Origin: Erythrobasidium yunnanense | Taxonomy: Eukaryota; Basidiomycota; Cystobasidiomycetes; Erythrobasidiales; Erythrobasidiaceae | DNA length: 64,000 nucleotides | Assembly (NCBI GenBank): GCA_001600175.1 | Contig: BCJC01000002.1 | Span: 750,318-814,317 of the forward strand | Reading direction: 5' to 3' | Shown here: in pieces, positions 12,251 through 23,099 of the stretch | Layout: each line of letters opens with the position of its first letter | How positions within the stretch are numbered: the stretch's first letter is position 1 | Notes under the pieces: generated by a model | Databases searched by the model: none | What the model saw: only the letters and a program-made list of their open reading frames with translations | What the model was told of the DNA's origin: nothing | Translations under genes and position numbers: made by a program

Positions 12251-13286
12251 CTCTGGCTGCTTCTACTTGATTTGCTGAATAGTAGAAGATAAAGGGGAGA
12301 CAAGAAGCCTGTCTTGGTGAGCTGCTTAAAGCGGCGCGCGCAGGCTAGCTAATAGGTGATCTTCCAGCAGGACGGACTTGTGCCCAGCGAGCGAGCGAGG
12401 GTGAAAGTGGTTGTAGACTGAACGAGTTGGATCAGAACCAGGAGAGCGAATCGACAGTAAGAGATGGCTTCTCCTCCTTCGCAAGTTTCCTGTAAGTCCA
12501 GGGTCAGTTGTGACGGGCCTTCCAGCCCTCTCAGGTTGAAAATGGTCAGCCGGGGATGGGAGCCTGTTAGGATATCATCGGATCTTTGCTGGATGAGGCA
12601 GGATTGTACGCAGAAAGCGCCCGTTCAGGTAGGCAAGTATGCATTATTTGTTTCCATTTGCGGGTGAACCAGAGCAGAGAGAAAGCCTTCACCTGCCTTT
12701 CTTGGGGAGGAGGCGATCGAGGGCTGGGTTTCGGGAGCGAAGAGCCCTAAAGGTACGCCGTACGTCCGGCCTGATATTACACTACTCGTATACTTTTCAT
12801 TTTCGAATTCTTGCTGGCTTGTCGCGCGTCTAACTTCCAGCGAAGGCCGCGAGGCAGCTTGAAGTCTGAAAATCAGCAAATGGCTTACGCTTGCATGATG
12901 GTGAATGCATAGCTAGACTGCAGTGCGATCCTCGTACAACAGAGTGGATCTGCAGGCAACTCGGCCCGCATTCCACGGGACTGTACCTCACTGTCTCTGA
13001 GACCTGGACGGGACGTCAGGACAGAATTTGCAGTTACGGAAAGATAAGACCCAGTAAACATACACTTCGCTTCTCGCTACGGTGCTGAATAGCGCGATTT
13101 GTTGTCATGAAAGGTCGCGTCCCGAAGGGCAAGGTGCTTCAGGAACCATCGCGTATTTTCGGTTCCTCAAGCGCGCACGTTGTACATAGCTATATGTACA
13201 CTATTAACCTGTCTGTTGCAAGGTGCAGACCAGCTGTAACGACTATTACTACCTTTTCATACACTATGACTCCCCGTAACCGCAGT
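12251..13286. other. Intergenic, PKA upstream region and downstream flank of the membrane-protein gene
   Basis: About 1 kb without a supportable gene. Only short frames on both strands, none with splice-consistent extension or recognisable motif. It should hold the PKA promoter and 5' leader and the 3' end of the minus-strand membrane-protein gene. No discrete regulatory motif was identified. Confidence 0.5.
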
Positions 13287-14121
13287 TCACGCCCACTGGA
13301 AGGCGCCCAGCTTTATCTGCGCGACAGGCATGTTAAGAGCTAGTCCTAGATGCCCTAGTATACCCAGTATCGTGAACGCGACTGCTACCCAGGCTTGCGC
13401 GAGTCCGCCCTGAACGTGCGCTTCCCAGGTCGATCCCAAGGCTTCGCTCCACTTGTTGAAGCCTTGAGCACCACGTTCCGTCTCGATGTGTAGACATGCA
13501 GCGACTGACGAGACCGTGTCAGCTGAAGATGGATATAGAAGATTGTTCCGACATACCGGTCATTCCGAAAGCAAGCACAAGGCCCATCAGACCTATCGCA
13601 CCTTTGTTGATTCTGGGAATATGCGCTTGTATGCGACCATCGACCATCTGGGGTAAGATGCGAGGGAGGCAGACCATGGTTGACAGTCCGATGGCGAGCG
13701 TGAGGACGCTTATCACAAATAACAGAATACCAGGCAGATCTGGCATGTTTGCTACTAATTGTCCGCGAAGATTGGCAGGAATCTGTGCCATATCGTATGT
13801 CACATTGTATGAAGGTATAAGGCTTGGTGTCGTGCAGCTTGTTGCGCCATTCGGAAGGCGGAAGCACGATCCCTGCACACCTTACGTCAGAATGGCACTT
13901 ACGCACATTATGTTCAGGCATACCAGAGGACCTGTCCAGGCATCTGTTACAGGCGCATTCTCCGCTCGATTGACGATATGAAGTAGAGATGAGCCTGCTG
14001 AAAAGCTGGGGACTGGTCCAACCAGGGTACTGAGGTAGAGCGCGATTGCGATGAGTTCCGATCCCAGTGTACAGAACACCAGGCCATAATCTCTGTAAGT
14101 CTCGAAGTGGGATCTGCCCAT
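13287..14121 (-). CDS. SUR7/PalI-type four-helix membrane protein
   Basis: Modelled from ATG 14121 to TGA 13287-13289 with two introns. Exon 1 begins MGRSHFETYRDYGLVF and contains the first helix (LGSELIAIALYLSTLVG). The join after NIMC gives GSCFRLPNGATSC, an extracellular loop with paired cysteines like that after helix 1 of SUR7/PalI proteins. Helix 2 is GILLFVISVLTLAIGLSTM, helix 3 lies in GAIGLMGLVLAFGMT, and helix 4 is AWVAVAFTILGILGHLGLAL near the C terminus, which ends KLGAFQWA. SUR7 relatives sit in eisosomes; PalI/Rim9 relatives act at the plasma membrane in alkaline-pH sensing. The sequence does not separate these subfamilies. It is divergent from the next gene. Confidence 0.65.
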
Positions 14122-15056
14122 CTCAGCTACCTATACGCTCAAGTTTCGTGAGAGAAGGAGAGTGAGAGTCGCAGAGCTCGTCTGCATGCACGGCGAGAGG
14201 TTAATGTTTGCTTTGCTGCACTCGTTAGCGCGTAAAGCCGTTCGTGTTTATTGTCTTCTTTTCAGACGAGCATCTTCCTCTCGCGCTTTGACCACAGCTC
14301 CAGGCTGAACAAAAAGGACTTGTCGAAAGCTTGAAGCTTGAGCATCGTACTAGGAATCAAAATCTGACAGGGAAAGCAAGATGCCAACAGCTGTGCGCTG
14401 TTCCACTCGGTTGCTCAAGTTGCCGGCAAGATCGATGCCAGTTCGAGCGTCCTTCGAGCTGGCTGGCTGGAAAAGACTTCGCGTAGCCATAGCATCGTTC
14501 AGGTCCCGCTATGGTATGAAGAACAGGGCTTCCAATGCATTCTTATCGTAAAGTTCTGGTCAGCTGGTTGAGATCAGGAAAAGAGGCTCGATGAAGCCGC
14601 AGAACTTCTATATCGCATGGCATGCTCAGGCATGTCATCTATATGCAACACAAGCTTCCTACACAAGGCATACTCCCTCTCTGCACCGACTCCCGCTGTA
14701 CTCGAGAACGTCTAATCCCCATCAGCTGGTGCCATGCTTGCGTTACTAGCAGGCTCGCTCGCGAGCACCTATATATGTCCGCCAGCTTGCCTTCTCCTTC
14801 TTCTGATGACACACCGATATTGCTGATTCGCCTATCGCGAGCACCGCCTATCCGTTCGACATACCTCGTAAATCCTCCTTGACGATGAAGCTTGCATCTC
14901 CAGTACACCGTCCAGGCAGCCTATCATACTCCAAACACCCTCCTTACCTCACTGACAGACCACCCTCCCTTCAGTCTCTCTTTAGACTTTATTCCGAAAG
15001 CCGCCTGCATAGCTAGCGAATTTTCACCCGACCTATGAACACAGCGCGCTTGAAAG
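14122..15056. other. Divergent intergenic region between two membrane-protein genes
   Basis: About 935 bp between ATGs on opposite strands, so it probably holds both promoters. Short frames here (for example 14622-14882 plus, 14639-14908 minus) overlap each other and lack recognisable motifs. The region just before 15000 is rich in CT-tracts (CCTCCTTACCTC, CACCCTCCCTTC), common in fungal leaders. An ATG at 15035 is out of frame with the gene start at 15057 and would be a short upstream ORF if transcribed. Confidence 0.45.
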
Positions 15057-16948
15057 ATGGAGAGTACGTGCGTCTCCCACGTAATCGCAAAGTACGTACC
15101 TTCTTTCTTGCAACATGCGCCTTTGCTGAGACTGGAGTACCTAGATCGTTCTTACGATCTTGCTGTCCTTCGACTTCATCACGCTAGTCCTGGTCATAGT
15201 CAGTAAGTTTAAACCACTTGAGGATCTGCTGTGTACTGTTGCCAACTGCACTGCAGGCCTTATTCGCCCGGTCCCTCAGTTCTCAACTTCGGGCGCGTTG
15301 CTGCAAGTCCAGGCTCAAGATGCTTTGCAATTCAGCAAGCGTTGGCTATGGGCACGTCCGGACGACGAGCACACAGTTACCGAACTCACACCTGGACACA
15401 GTCGTGCTTCACTCTTTCATCTGCAAACTCTGCATACACCGGCAGCTACCGCTTGCACACTCCTTTCGCCCGCACACGATTCTTCCGCGTCCATATCGGT
15501 AGTGAAAAGATGGAACGACAGATGGGATCCTGCTCACGTCGAAGAAGACTGCTCATGCACGGCGGGCCATACTTCTACTTCCACTCTCACAAGCAAGAAA
15601 CCTAAGAAGAAGAAGAAGGAGCCTCACACGAAGACAGTCACTGAAACGAGTACTCCTGCTGTCACCGAACCTACCTCTACGCCCACTCCCACACCTACTC
15701 CCCCTAGTACTGGTACTACAGCTGCAGCGGCTACTGCTGATATCAACGATTTCGTAGCAATGTGGATTGGCATCCTGGGCGTGTGCTTGCAGAGAGCGTA
15801 TGTCTGGCTTACCTGACATCCTGCAATACTGATTCATTATTATGCTGGCAGAGCTGGTACACTAGTCTGTACCGGCGCTTCTTTGTGAGTACCTTCATAA
15901 GTGTATTTAAATCAGTACGCAGCTGAAGAGTGTCTTGCCAGCACACCCAACTACGGAGCCATCTATGAGCAATCAGGGCTATCAGAACCGATCCGTGCAG
16001 TCCTACCTAGCGGAACGAGGGGAGCTTCTATTGGCTTACTTATAGCTGTCAGTGATCTCTCAGCTTCCGAATCTCCGAATAATGTGCTGATTAAGCTGAC
16101 TCATAGGCCATGTCGTATGGGGTCTGTCTTCTACTGTAAGCTTGGCCTATTCCTTCGTGTTCTGCACGAGCTGACGAGCGTCTTGTGCAGCTTCACCGTC
16201 GCAGTTCTTCCAGTACGCACTCCTCTGTGAAGTGCCAAAACAGCTACAACAAGCTAACCGAACTCCACAGTCCTCGTTCTCCTATACGCCAATGGGCCAG
16301 CGTTCCCTCGACTCCCACCATCAATGGGTTCTCTCCGTAGCTTCCATCATCGCCGCCATCGGCTTCTTCAGTGCTCTAGGCTCAACAATCGTCATGCGGA
16401 ATATCTTCCAGAAAATGGTCAAAGCTATCCCTGCGCTCGATCCGAGGTTGTTGACGAAGACGGGGAGCGGGTTTCAGCAGCTTGTAAGTACAGTTTGAGT
16501 CTTCAGAGGGATGTGATGGGAAGGATGGGAAGCTGAGGTGGTTCGGTGGATAGTATGCTATATCCGTCTTTGGTGGACTCATCCTAGTTGCATGCTTGGC
16601 TCTCGTAGCTGAAGATGCTCGTTATCCATGGTACGCCATCCCCTCCCTTCCTTCTCCTCCCCTCCGCTAACCCTTCCTTCCTTCTTTCTCAGGTGGTATC
16701 AAGCGGACAGGGTAAACGAAGGACCCGCAGGCCAGCAGCTCGCTCCTCCATTAGATTTCTCCGCCCGGCGACCTGCGAATCCCTTCGGTGGCCCTTCAGG
16801 AGGGGGAGCAGATGGACAGACTGTAGTTCCTGCAATGAGCATGGCTGGTTTTGGAGGGGCTACGCCGGCGATGGGCGCACCGATGTCGTTTGTGAACACA
16901 CCGGCGCAGATGCAGGCGATGTCGTATGCTCCTAGCGGCGTGATGTAG
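15057..16948 (+). CDS. Multi-exon multipass membrane protein with Lys/Thr/Pro-rich loop
   Basis: Start at ATG 15057 (MESTCVSHVIAK), then a GTACGT donor. The next short exon gives the first helix, IVLTILLSFDFITLVLVIV. A long loop follows with a run of lysines (KKPKKKKKEP) and Thr/Pro repeats (TPTPTPTPPSTGTT), then NDFVAMWIGILG and further helices spread over several short exons: IGLLIA, VLSVASIIAAIGFFSALGST and ISVFGGLILVACLALVAED. The C-terminal tail after YPWWYQADR is Gly/Ala/Met-rich and ends YAPSGVM at 16946-16948. Overall plan: at least four membrane segments, one charged loop, cytosolic tail. It may belong to the broad SUR7/PalI-like class but I see no diagnostic loop motif. Several internal joins (15780-16260) are approximate. 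Confidence 0.55.
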
Positions 16949-17170
16949 ATTCTTCGATGAAGGCAAGACAGTGGCGGAGAGGGAAGACGGAGAAGACTGT
17001 AGATGTGCAGCAATACCGGATTGCGTTCCTTCCAATTCACCATTCTATCGTACTACTGCCCAAGAGTCTATGATTGGGCTACTGTCTAATCTATGAAATA
17101 ATGCGATATGATACACGTACTACACTCTAAGCACAGAATCTAGCTATTCACCACTGCTCTATTCGCTTTT

Positions 17171-18906
17171 TCATGCCGTTCTACAAGTCGCATCGCACCC
17201 CGTTGGCATTAACATATGCGCACACATGCTCACCTCTTCTCCCTCATCATCTTCCATATCCAATCCATCGACCTTCCAATCCCGTAGCGTGACCACCCTC
17301 TTCTCCCTGTACCCCGCATTTGCCGATGTCAAGACCTCAACAACTTCTTCAACGGTCTTATACGCATTCACATTTATATAATTGGTATCTAGCAATTCTT
17401 GAGCGGTGATTGGGTCGTGCAGGTGATAGGGCAGGGCGTGGGAGATGTAGTTGGCTTCTAAGAGAGGGAAGGAAGCGAGAGTCTCGGCGGGGAAGATGGA
17501 CCAGATGTTTCGTGTGACGCTTTTACCTCCGTTGTCAGGGAGGAGGATGGTTATTGTAGGAGGCGGAAGCATGGCTCGCCCAGCTGCATTGTTCACACTT
17601 AGGTCAGCCAAAATACTAAATCCTCCCAGCTCCGCAGATCGGCGGCTCACTAGCATTCGCCATCTTCCCAAATGCCCTCCACATTCTCCCCACTTCCTCT
17701 GCTGTCCCTACCAAACTCGGCAATGCCAGCATCTTAGGCGGCGCGCTATAGTACCCATCCACATCTTGCCAGTATCCATATTCTCGAGGCAAGTAGTGTT
17801 TTAGATATCTGTTTTCGAGACAGGTGCCGTGCCATGCTATGGCGTTTGCGAAGGATAAATGAGGCCAGGAGAAAGACATGTGGTGTGCGTAGATGGTCTG
17901 CGGAGACGCATCGAGAGACAAAGAAATCAGTGAGAATCCTTTCGAGGAAGAACTACGAAAAGGAGAAGGGCTCACCGTCGGTTCGATGACCTTCACACTC
18001 AGGCCATTCTTACTCCTAAATTCGCTTTTGAAAGGCAACTGGCCCTCTTGCACCTCCTCCGCTGCTCTTTCTGGCTCCAATGTCCGCAGCTTGGACGCTC
18101 CAAGTAGGATATTTGTATTTGCTTGATCTCTGCTGACTTGTTTTAGGTCTTTCTCGAGCACGCCTCGCCAGTGTGCGATTGATGCGGGTGAGGACGTCAT
18201 GTGGAAGAAGCCCGTGTTGACGTTGCCGTCTATTGTTCGATATTTAGTAGGGAAGAAATGCGGGATAAGGATGATGGGGAAGGGAGTTTCGCGCACCGAT
18301 GGCTTCGTCTTGGATCTGCAAGTCATAGTCGCCCAAGGGCGCCAATCTATTCAGAGGATTCTCTTTGAAGAAGACGTCCGAGTCTACGAAAACGACATCT
18401 CTCCCTGTTTCTAGTGTATCTATGAGTCCCGCAAGTTTCGGCCAAGTCGCAGGAAGGATAATCTCGGGTCTTGTCTGCTCATACTCTCCATAACACGTCC
18501 ATCCCTTCTCTTTGCATGTAGCCATGCATCCTGGATCTATGCATAATGTGATGAGTCTATGTTCTCGTTGGGTAGTGCCGTATGGCTCTAGAGTGCGTAT
18601 GAAGTGCTGTAAGTGGGGAGTACATGTTTGGCTGAAGTAGATGTCGGCGAGTGTTATCCATATAAGGTCGTTGGTATCATAGTGCGAGAGGAAGTCTGGG
18701 AATGTCTGGTTGATGGACGAGATCTGGTGGGAGTGAGTACTTGATGATGATGATGATGATGATGATGATGAGAGGATGTTGTTGATTACACTATGTGCAT
18801 GTGATGATAAGAGGTGGTCCGTTGTTGAGGATGATGTGCACAGCCAGACGAGGCCAGTGAGAGAAGCAACTCCAGCAGAGATGCTCCATCCAAGATGGGA
18901 GAGCAT
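17171..18906 (-). CDS. Type II membrane glycosyltransferase (nucleotide-diphospho-sugar transferase type)
   Basis: Starts MLSHLGWSISAGVASLTGLV at 18906, an N-terminal signal anchor, then a serine run coded by a GAT/ATC trinucleotide repeat (about 18747-18770). The catalytic part contains a DxD motif, DVVFVDSDVFFKENPL, expected to bind Mn2+ and the sugar nucleotide, then NVNTGFFHMTSS and RDQANTNILLG, the pattern of Golgi transferases of the PF03407/GT77 kind. The rest (NAIAWHGTCLENRYLKHYLP, YGYWQDVDGYY) is less characteristic. Introns lie near 18235-18300, 17900-17975 and 17585-17655. It probably modifies glycoproteins or cell-wall glycans in the Golgi; donor and acceptor cannot be read from the sequence. 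Stop at 17171. Confidence 0.72.
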
Positions 18907-19730
18907 CGTAGATTATGAAGTATTAGACTATTGTCAGTGAAAGCATTGCAACAACATCAAGCGAGAAGCTACGTCTCTTTGAAAAGCAGTACCTGCAAAG
19001 TCGCGTTGGTGTCTGCCGGGCGTGCCTCAAGTACGGCTTGGCTGCAGCTCAGAGCGCGTAAAGAGCAGGGCAGGAACATGGCAAGGACGGAGCACATAAG
19101 CTGGTATCACCCAGTGGTCCGTATATGGCGGTAGCTACGCGAAAGAAGCCATCAAGCTCGACGCTGCTCAAAGGCACAAGCTGCTACAAGACTTTCCCCG
19201 TGCATCCCACCTCTCCTTACTCACATTTCCAGCCAGCTAAAAATGCGGTGTGCAGTGACTCCCAATTCCTAACACGTTCTTCCGGAATTGGCTGATCTTC
19301 ATCGTTGCGTCTTGACTGGACCAGCATTTGTGCACTGACGATGCGAGTCGAGTAGCAGCCAGATATTACATTGTATAATAGACTGTCAATGTAGCCGTAA
19401 GGTCCGCAGCTTCTTTGTGCTGGGGGAGACGTAGCCTTTACCGCGGTCGTTATGTGTCATCGAACGTCACTCCAGCACCACTTCGCAGCTCCACTTTGCT
19501 CACATACGCTCAATCTTTTGCGCAACTCTACTGATTGCAGGAGGGAGAAACGACTGCATTCAGAGCCAGCCAGTATACGGAGAGAGTGGGCCAGCTAGTC
19601 AGCAGCGGGAGCCAGAGTTGCGGGAGATCAGCCCAGAGAAAGCGGCAGCGAGAGAGTGACGGAACGGGGACGAACAAGCAGCAGCATACGATATACTTAC
19701 AGTACACCCTACACCAACTATATACACGCC
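18907..19730. other. Divergent intergenic region: glycosyltransferase / PBS2 promoters and PBS2 leader
   Basis: About 820 bp. No supportable coding region: the frames here are short, and the longer one reaching 19656 only prefixes PBS2 from a GTG. The last 150 bases are purine-rich (GAGAGAAAGCGGCAGCGAGAGAG) and look like a 5' leader. No defined operator seen. Confidence 0.45.
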
Positions 19731-22369
19731 ATGACCGACGAACAGCCTGTGGTCGACGGCATGAGCGAGCTATCTCTGAGCTCCAGCGAGAATGGCCAGC
19801 AGCAACAGCGACAACAAGGGCAAGCAGAAGCATCTACGCTCACAGGACCTACTTCCAACGATACTGTGGTAGATGCGCTGGTTGATCCATCTCCCGAGGC
19901 AAACCTCCCAGCACCGTCGTCAGTCCCAGCTTCGAATGGAATAAGCAGCAGCGTGGCCGAGATCTACAAGCCTGAATTAAGCGATGGGTCTACAAGCGTC
20001 GTAGACGCTACTCCCATCCCTCCTCCCTCTGCAAGTGCAAGTTCAGAAACGAATTCCCAGCTAGACCCAAAATTGCAGGCTATAGCAGCTATCAAGTGCA
20101 AGGACTTTGCAGCTTCTCCTCCACCTGTACGACCTGCGCCTACTACTACTGGACAAGCATTATCGACGGGCGTGCATGCGAATGGAATGAAAGGACTAGC
20201 TTCTGCGCCTGCTGTACAGACACTCGCTACGACACCTGCGTCATCTACATCATCTAGCCAAGACATGGCACTGAGCACAAGTGCTCCTGAAAGTGGTGCT
20301 TCTACACCTAGTATCGCTACCGCTACGGTGCAACAGCCAACGACGAGACCGACACCCACTTCGAGACCAAGTCAGCTGGGCGCGGGAGCTGGTGCTGGTG
20401 TAAGGAGGCCAGGACAAGGTGGTTCAGCTGGACTAGCAACAAGGATTCCTCCGAGCTTACAAGCCAAGATGGCCGCTGTGCGTTATTTCTGACCCTATCC
20501 TCCCTTCCGAGGTGGTTTAGCTAACTCGTAGGACTCTCGCAGATGGCTTCTCGCTCAAACAACCCTACGTCCATCAACCTTGCACAGAACACGCACCTAG
20601 GCGCCGGCGAGCGGATACAAACGAGTTCTCTATTCAAACCATCTTCCTCCTCCTCTTCCTCCTCCTCTTCTTCGTCATCAGGCGGTATTCCCTCTCTAGC
20701 AGTCCGACCATCAATGGCACCCTCAGGAGCTCCAGGCAGAGTCGGCGCCGCAGGTCCTGCGTCCTCTTCTTCTGGTGTTCCACAGAGTAGGGGCCCAATG
20801 ATGGGAGGAGGAATGGCGCCTCCAGGTGGTGGACTTGCAAGACGCAGAGGACCAGGTGCAGGATTGACATTAGGAGGAATGGGAGGTGGTAATCCTAACG
20901 GGCCGCCTGTGAATGGTATCAATGGAGCGGGCGCGCCAGCTGGCCCTCCTGGACGTATGAATCGGCCGAAAATGCAACTCCCGAGCGGGGAGGCGAATGG
21001 TGCTGGTCCTTCTGGCACCAATGGTGCACCAGGACAAGGTAACGCAGGCGGAAAAGGCGCTTTCAGCAATTTCAGCAAGATCGTCGACCCGAGTGGGAGT
21101 CTGAACTTCCAGAACAAAGCCGTCTTACATGCAAAAGGCGTGGATTTCAGCAATGGGTCGAGCTTTAATATAAATATGGACGAGTTGCAGTTGCAGGATG
21201 AGCTGGGAAGCGGGGCGTATGGGACGGTACAGAAGGTATACCATAAAGTAACGAAAGTAACGATGGCTATGAAGGTGAGTCAACACACCATGGCTATATG
21301 AGGTATCGTTATGTTGGAAGAGAAAGAGCTGACGTGGAGTGCCTCATCAGGAAATCCGGTTAGAGTTGGACGACTCCAAGCTGAAAGGTATCATAACAGA
21401 ATTGGATATCTTACATCGTGCAACGGCACCCGAGATTGTCGATTTCTACGGAGCGTTCTTCATCGAAGGATGTGTGTATTACTGGTAAGTACACCGCTCT
21501 CACCGCTTAACGTGCAATGACTGATGTAGGCATTTGCGTGCTGCGATAGTATGGAGTACATGGATGCTGGATCACTGGATAGATTTGCGGGATGTCCGAT
21601 ACCTGAGCCGGTACTGCAGCGCGTCACAGCATCGATAGTCAAAGGCCTCAAGTTCCTCAAAGACGAACTACAGACGATGCATAGAGGTGGGCGTTGTCTT
21701 CTCTTATCAGATGGAAGGAGAATATGCACTGACATGAATCCGTGCTTGCGTAGATATCAAGCCAACAAACGTACTCGTGAACACAGCTGGCGCGATCAAG
21801 CTATGTGACTTCGGCGTATCAGGGCAGCTCGAGCGGAGTTTAGCGAAGACCAACATCGGGTGTCAAAGCTACATGGCGCCCGAGCGGATCAAGGGCGAAT
21901 CTCTGAACTTCCTGGGCACATACACCGTCGCGTCCGACGTATGGTCTCTGGGACTGTGCATCATCGAATTCTGTGTCGGACACTATCCCTACCCGCCGGA
22001 AACGTACAGTAATGTATTCGCACAGCTCCAGGCGATAGTGCATGGAGACCCGCCGGGACTACCGGATGGATACTCGAAAGCTGCAGACGACTTTGTAGCG
22101 GGATGTCTACAGAAGGACGCCAATAAGAGGCCGAACTACGGTCAGATGCTAGTGAGTTGTTCTTTCATCTACCCACGTAGAGGGTAGGTATATGAGCTGA
22201 TGCGTGATGGCGTTGTTAGCAACATCCTTTCTTGAAAGACGAAGCGACCCTCGATATAGACATGCAAGCTTGGGTCAAGGAATGTCTCGAGATTCGAGCG
22301 CGAAACAAGGCAGCAGCTCTGGCTGGCTCAGCCCCTAGCACCCCGGCTACAGCAGCACCCCCGGCGTAG
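19731..22369 (+). CDS. PBS2: MAP kinase kinase of the HOG osmostress pathway (PBS2 type)
   Basis: Dual-specificity kinase that phosphorylates the Hog1 MAPK. Start ATG 19731 (MTDEQPVVDGMSELSLSSS), the first ATG of the frame. The N-terminal half is disordered (Ser runs, Gly/Pro-rich), where scaffold-docking sites are found in relatives. The kinase domain begins LQDELGSGAYGTVQKVYHKV, with MAMKEIRLE formed by splicing, VYYCMEYMDAGSLD, catalytic loop MHRDIKPTNVLVN, and activation segment LCDFGVSGQLERSLAKTNIG plus CQSYMAPERIKGE. The S-L-A-K-T spacing is the MAPKK phosphorylation signature and matches Pbs2 best. Introns are at 20478-20542 and about 21274-21351, 21486-21550, 21688-21754 and 22151-22219; each gives a conserved join. 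The C terminus is Ala/Pro-rich, with stop 22367-22369. Confidence 0.92.
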
Positions 22370-23099
22370 TATTGTCTTACAGTTTATAGAGCGTCAGCAG
22401 CAGCCCGCCCGTTGACTACCTCTACCTCGATCGCTGCTCAAGATTCGCCAATTCTCTCATTTCAGTCTCGATAAATTTCGATCCTCTCTCCCATCCTTCA
22501 TGCCAATAACGAGATTTGCTTTACGATTAGATGGTCTTTCTTCATACCTCCAGTCCCATACGCCTTCATCGCTTCGATCTTCCTCATCACCCCTCTCCCA
22601 TCCCATGCAGATTACATACACGATAGATTCACACCACTGCAAGACTGTGTATAGTGTAGCATCATCGTCTATCTTCCACTCTTCGGTCCTCTAATATGCA
22701 CTTTCTTCTCGATGTTGTTTCGCGATTCTTGTAGTAATTTAGCTAGCTAGCGAGCGATCAGCAGTGGACAGTGAAATGGCAGTGACAGTGTAATACAGAT
22801 GCTCCATCTCGTCGACGATGCATCCTTGACGGAAAACATTTACCTTTACGCTTGCCCGATTCGAGATGAGCGTGAAGAATGCACGCATGATGGACCGTTC
22901 AAGTTGCGACTGAAATGTGACAAAGGCTGCTTGAAGACCGACCTACTTCGACTCTTTACACAAGACTACAACACTTCTGTATACCTCCCTACCAATGCTG
23001 GCTTGAAGACTGCCTTTATGCCGGATTCAAGCTGCGAAAGGCCGACCATCATTACACGACAGTTTTGAGCTGTAGAAAGCTGGTCATCTTCCAGAAATC
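22370..23099. other. Intergenic, PBS2 3' flank and lipase promoter
   Basis: About 730 bp. A frame at 22799-23068 encodes 89 residues with no motif and no splice extension, so I do not call it. A pyrimidine-rich stretch at 22440-22600 probably lies in the PBS2 3' UTR. Nothing else recognised. Confidence 0.4.

Noticed and set aside
14622-14908. Overlapping 86- and 89-codon frames in the divergent intergenic region
   Set aside because: Mutually antisense, no motif, and in the expected promoter region.
18747-18770. GAT/ATC trinucleotide run as a possible independent repeat element
   Set aside because: Simple microsatellite coding a Ser run within the glycosyltransferase.
20521-21153. 210-codon minus-strand Gly/Pro-rich frame
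   Set aside because: Antisense shadow of the PBS2 N-terminal Gly/Pro region; no start context or splice support.
22799-23068. 89-codon plus-strand frame between PBS2 and the lipase
   Set aside because: No motif, no splice extension, and it lies in the expected lipase promoter; chance frame.
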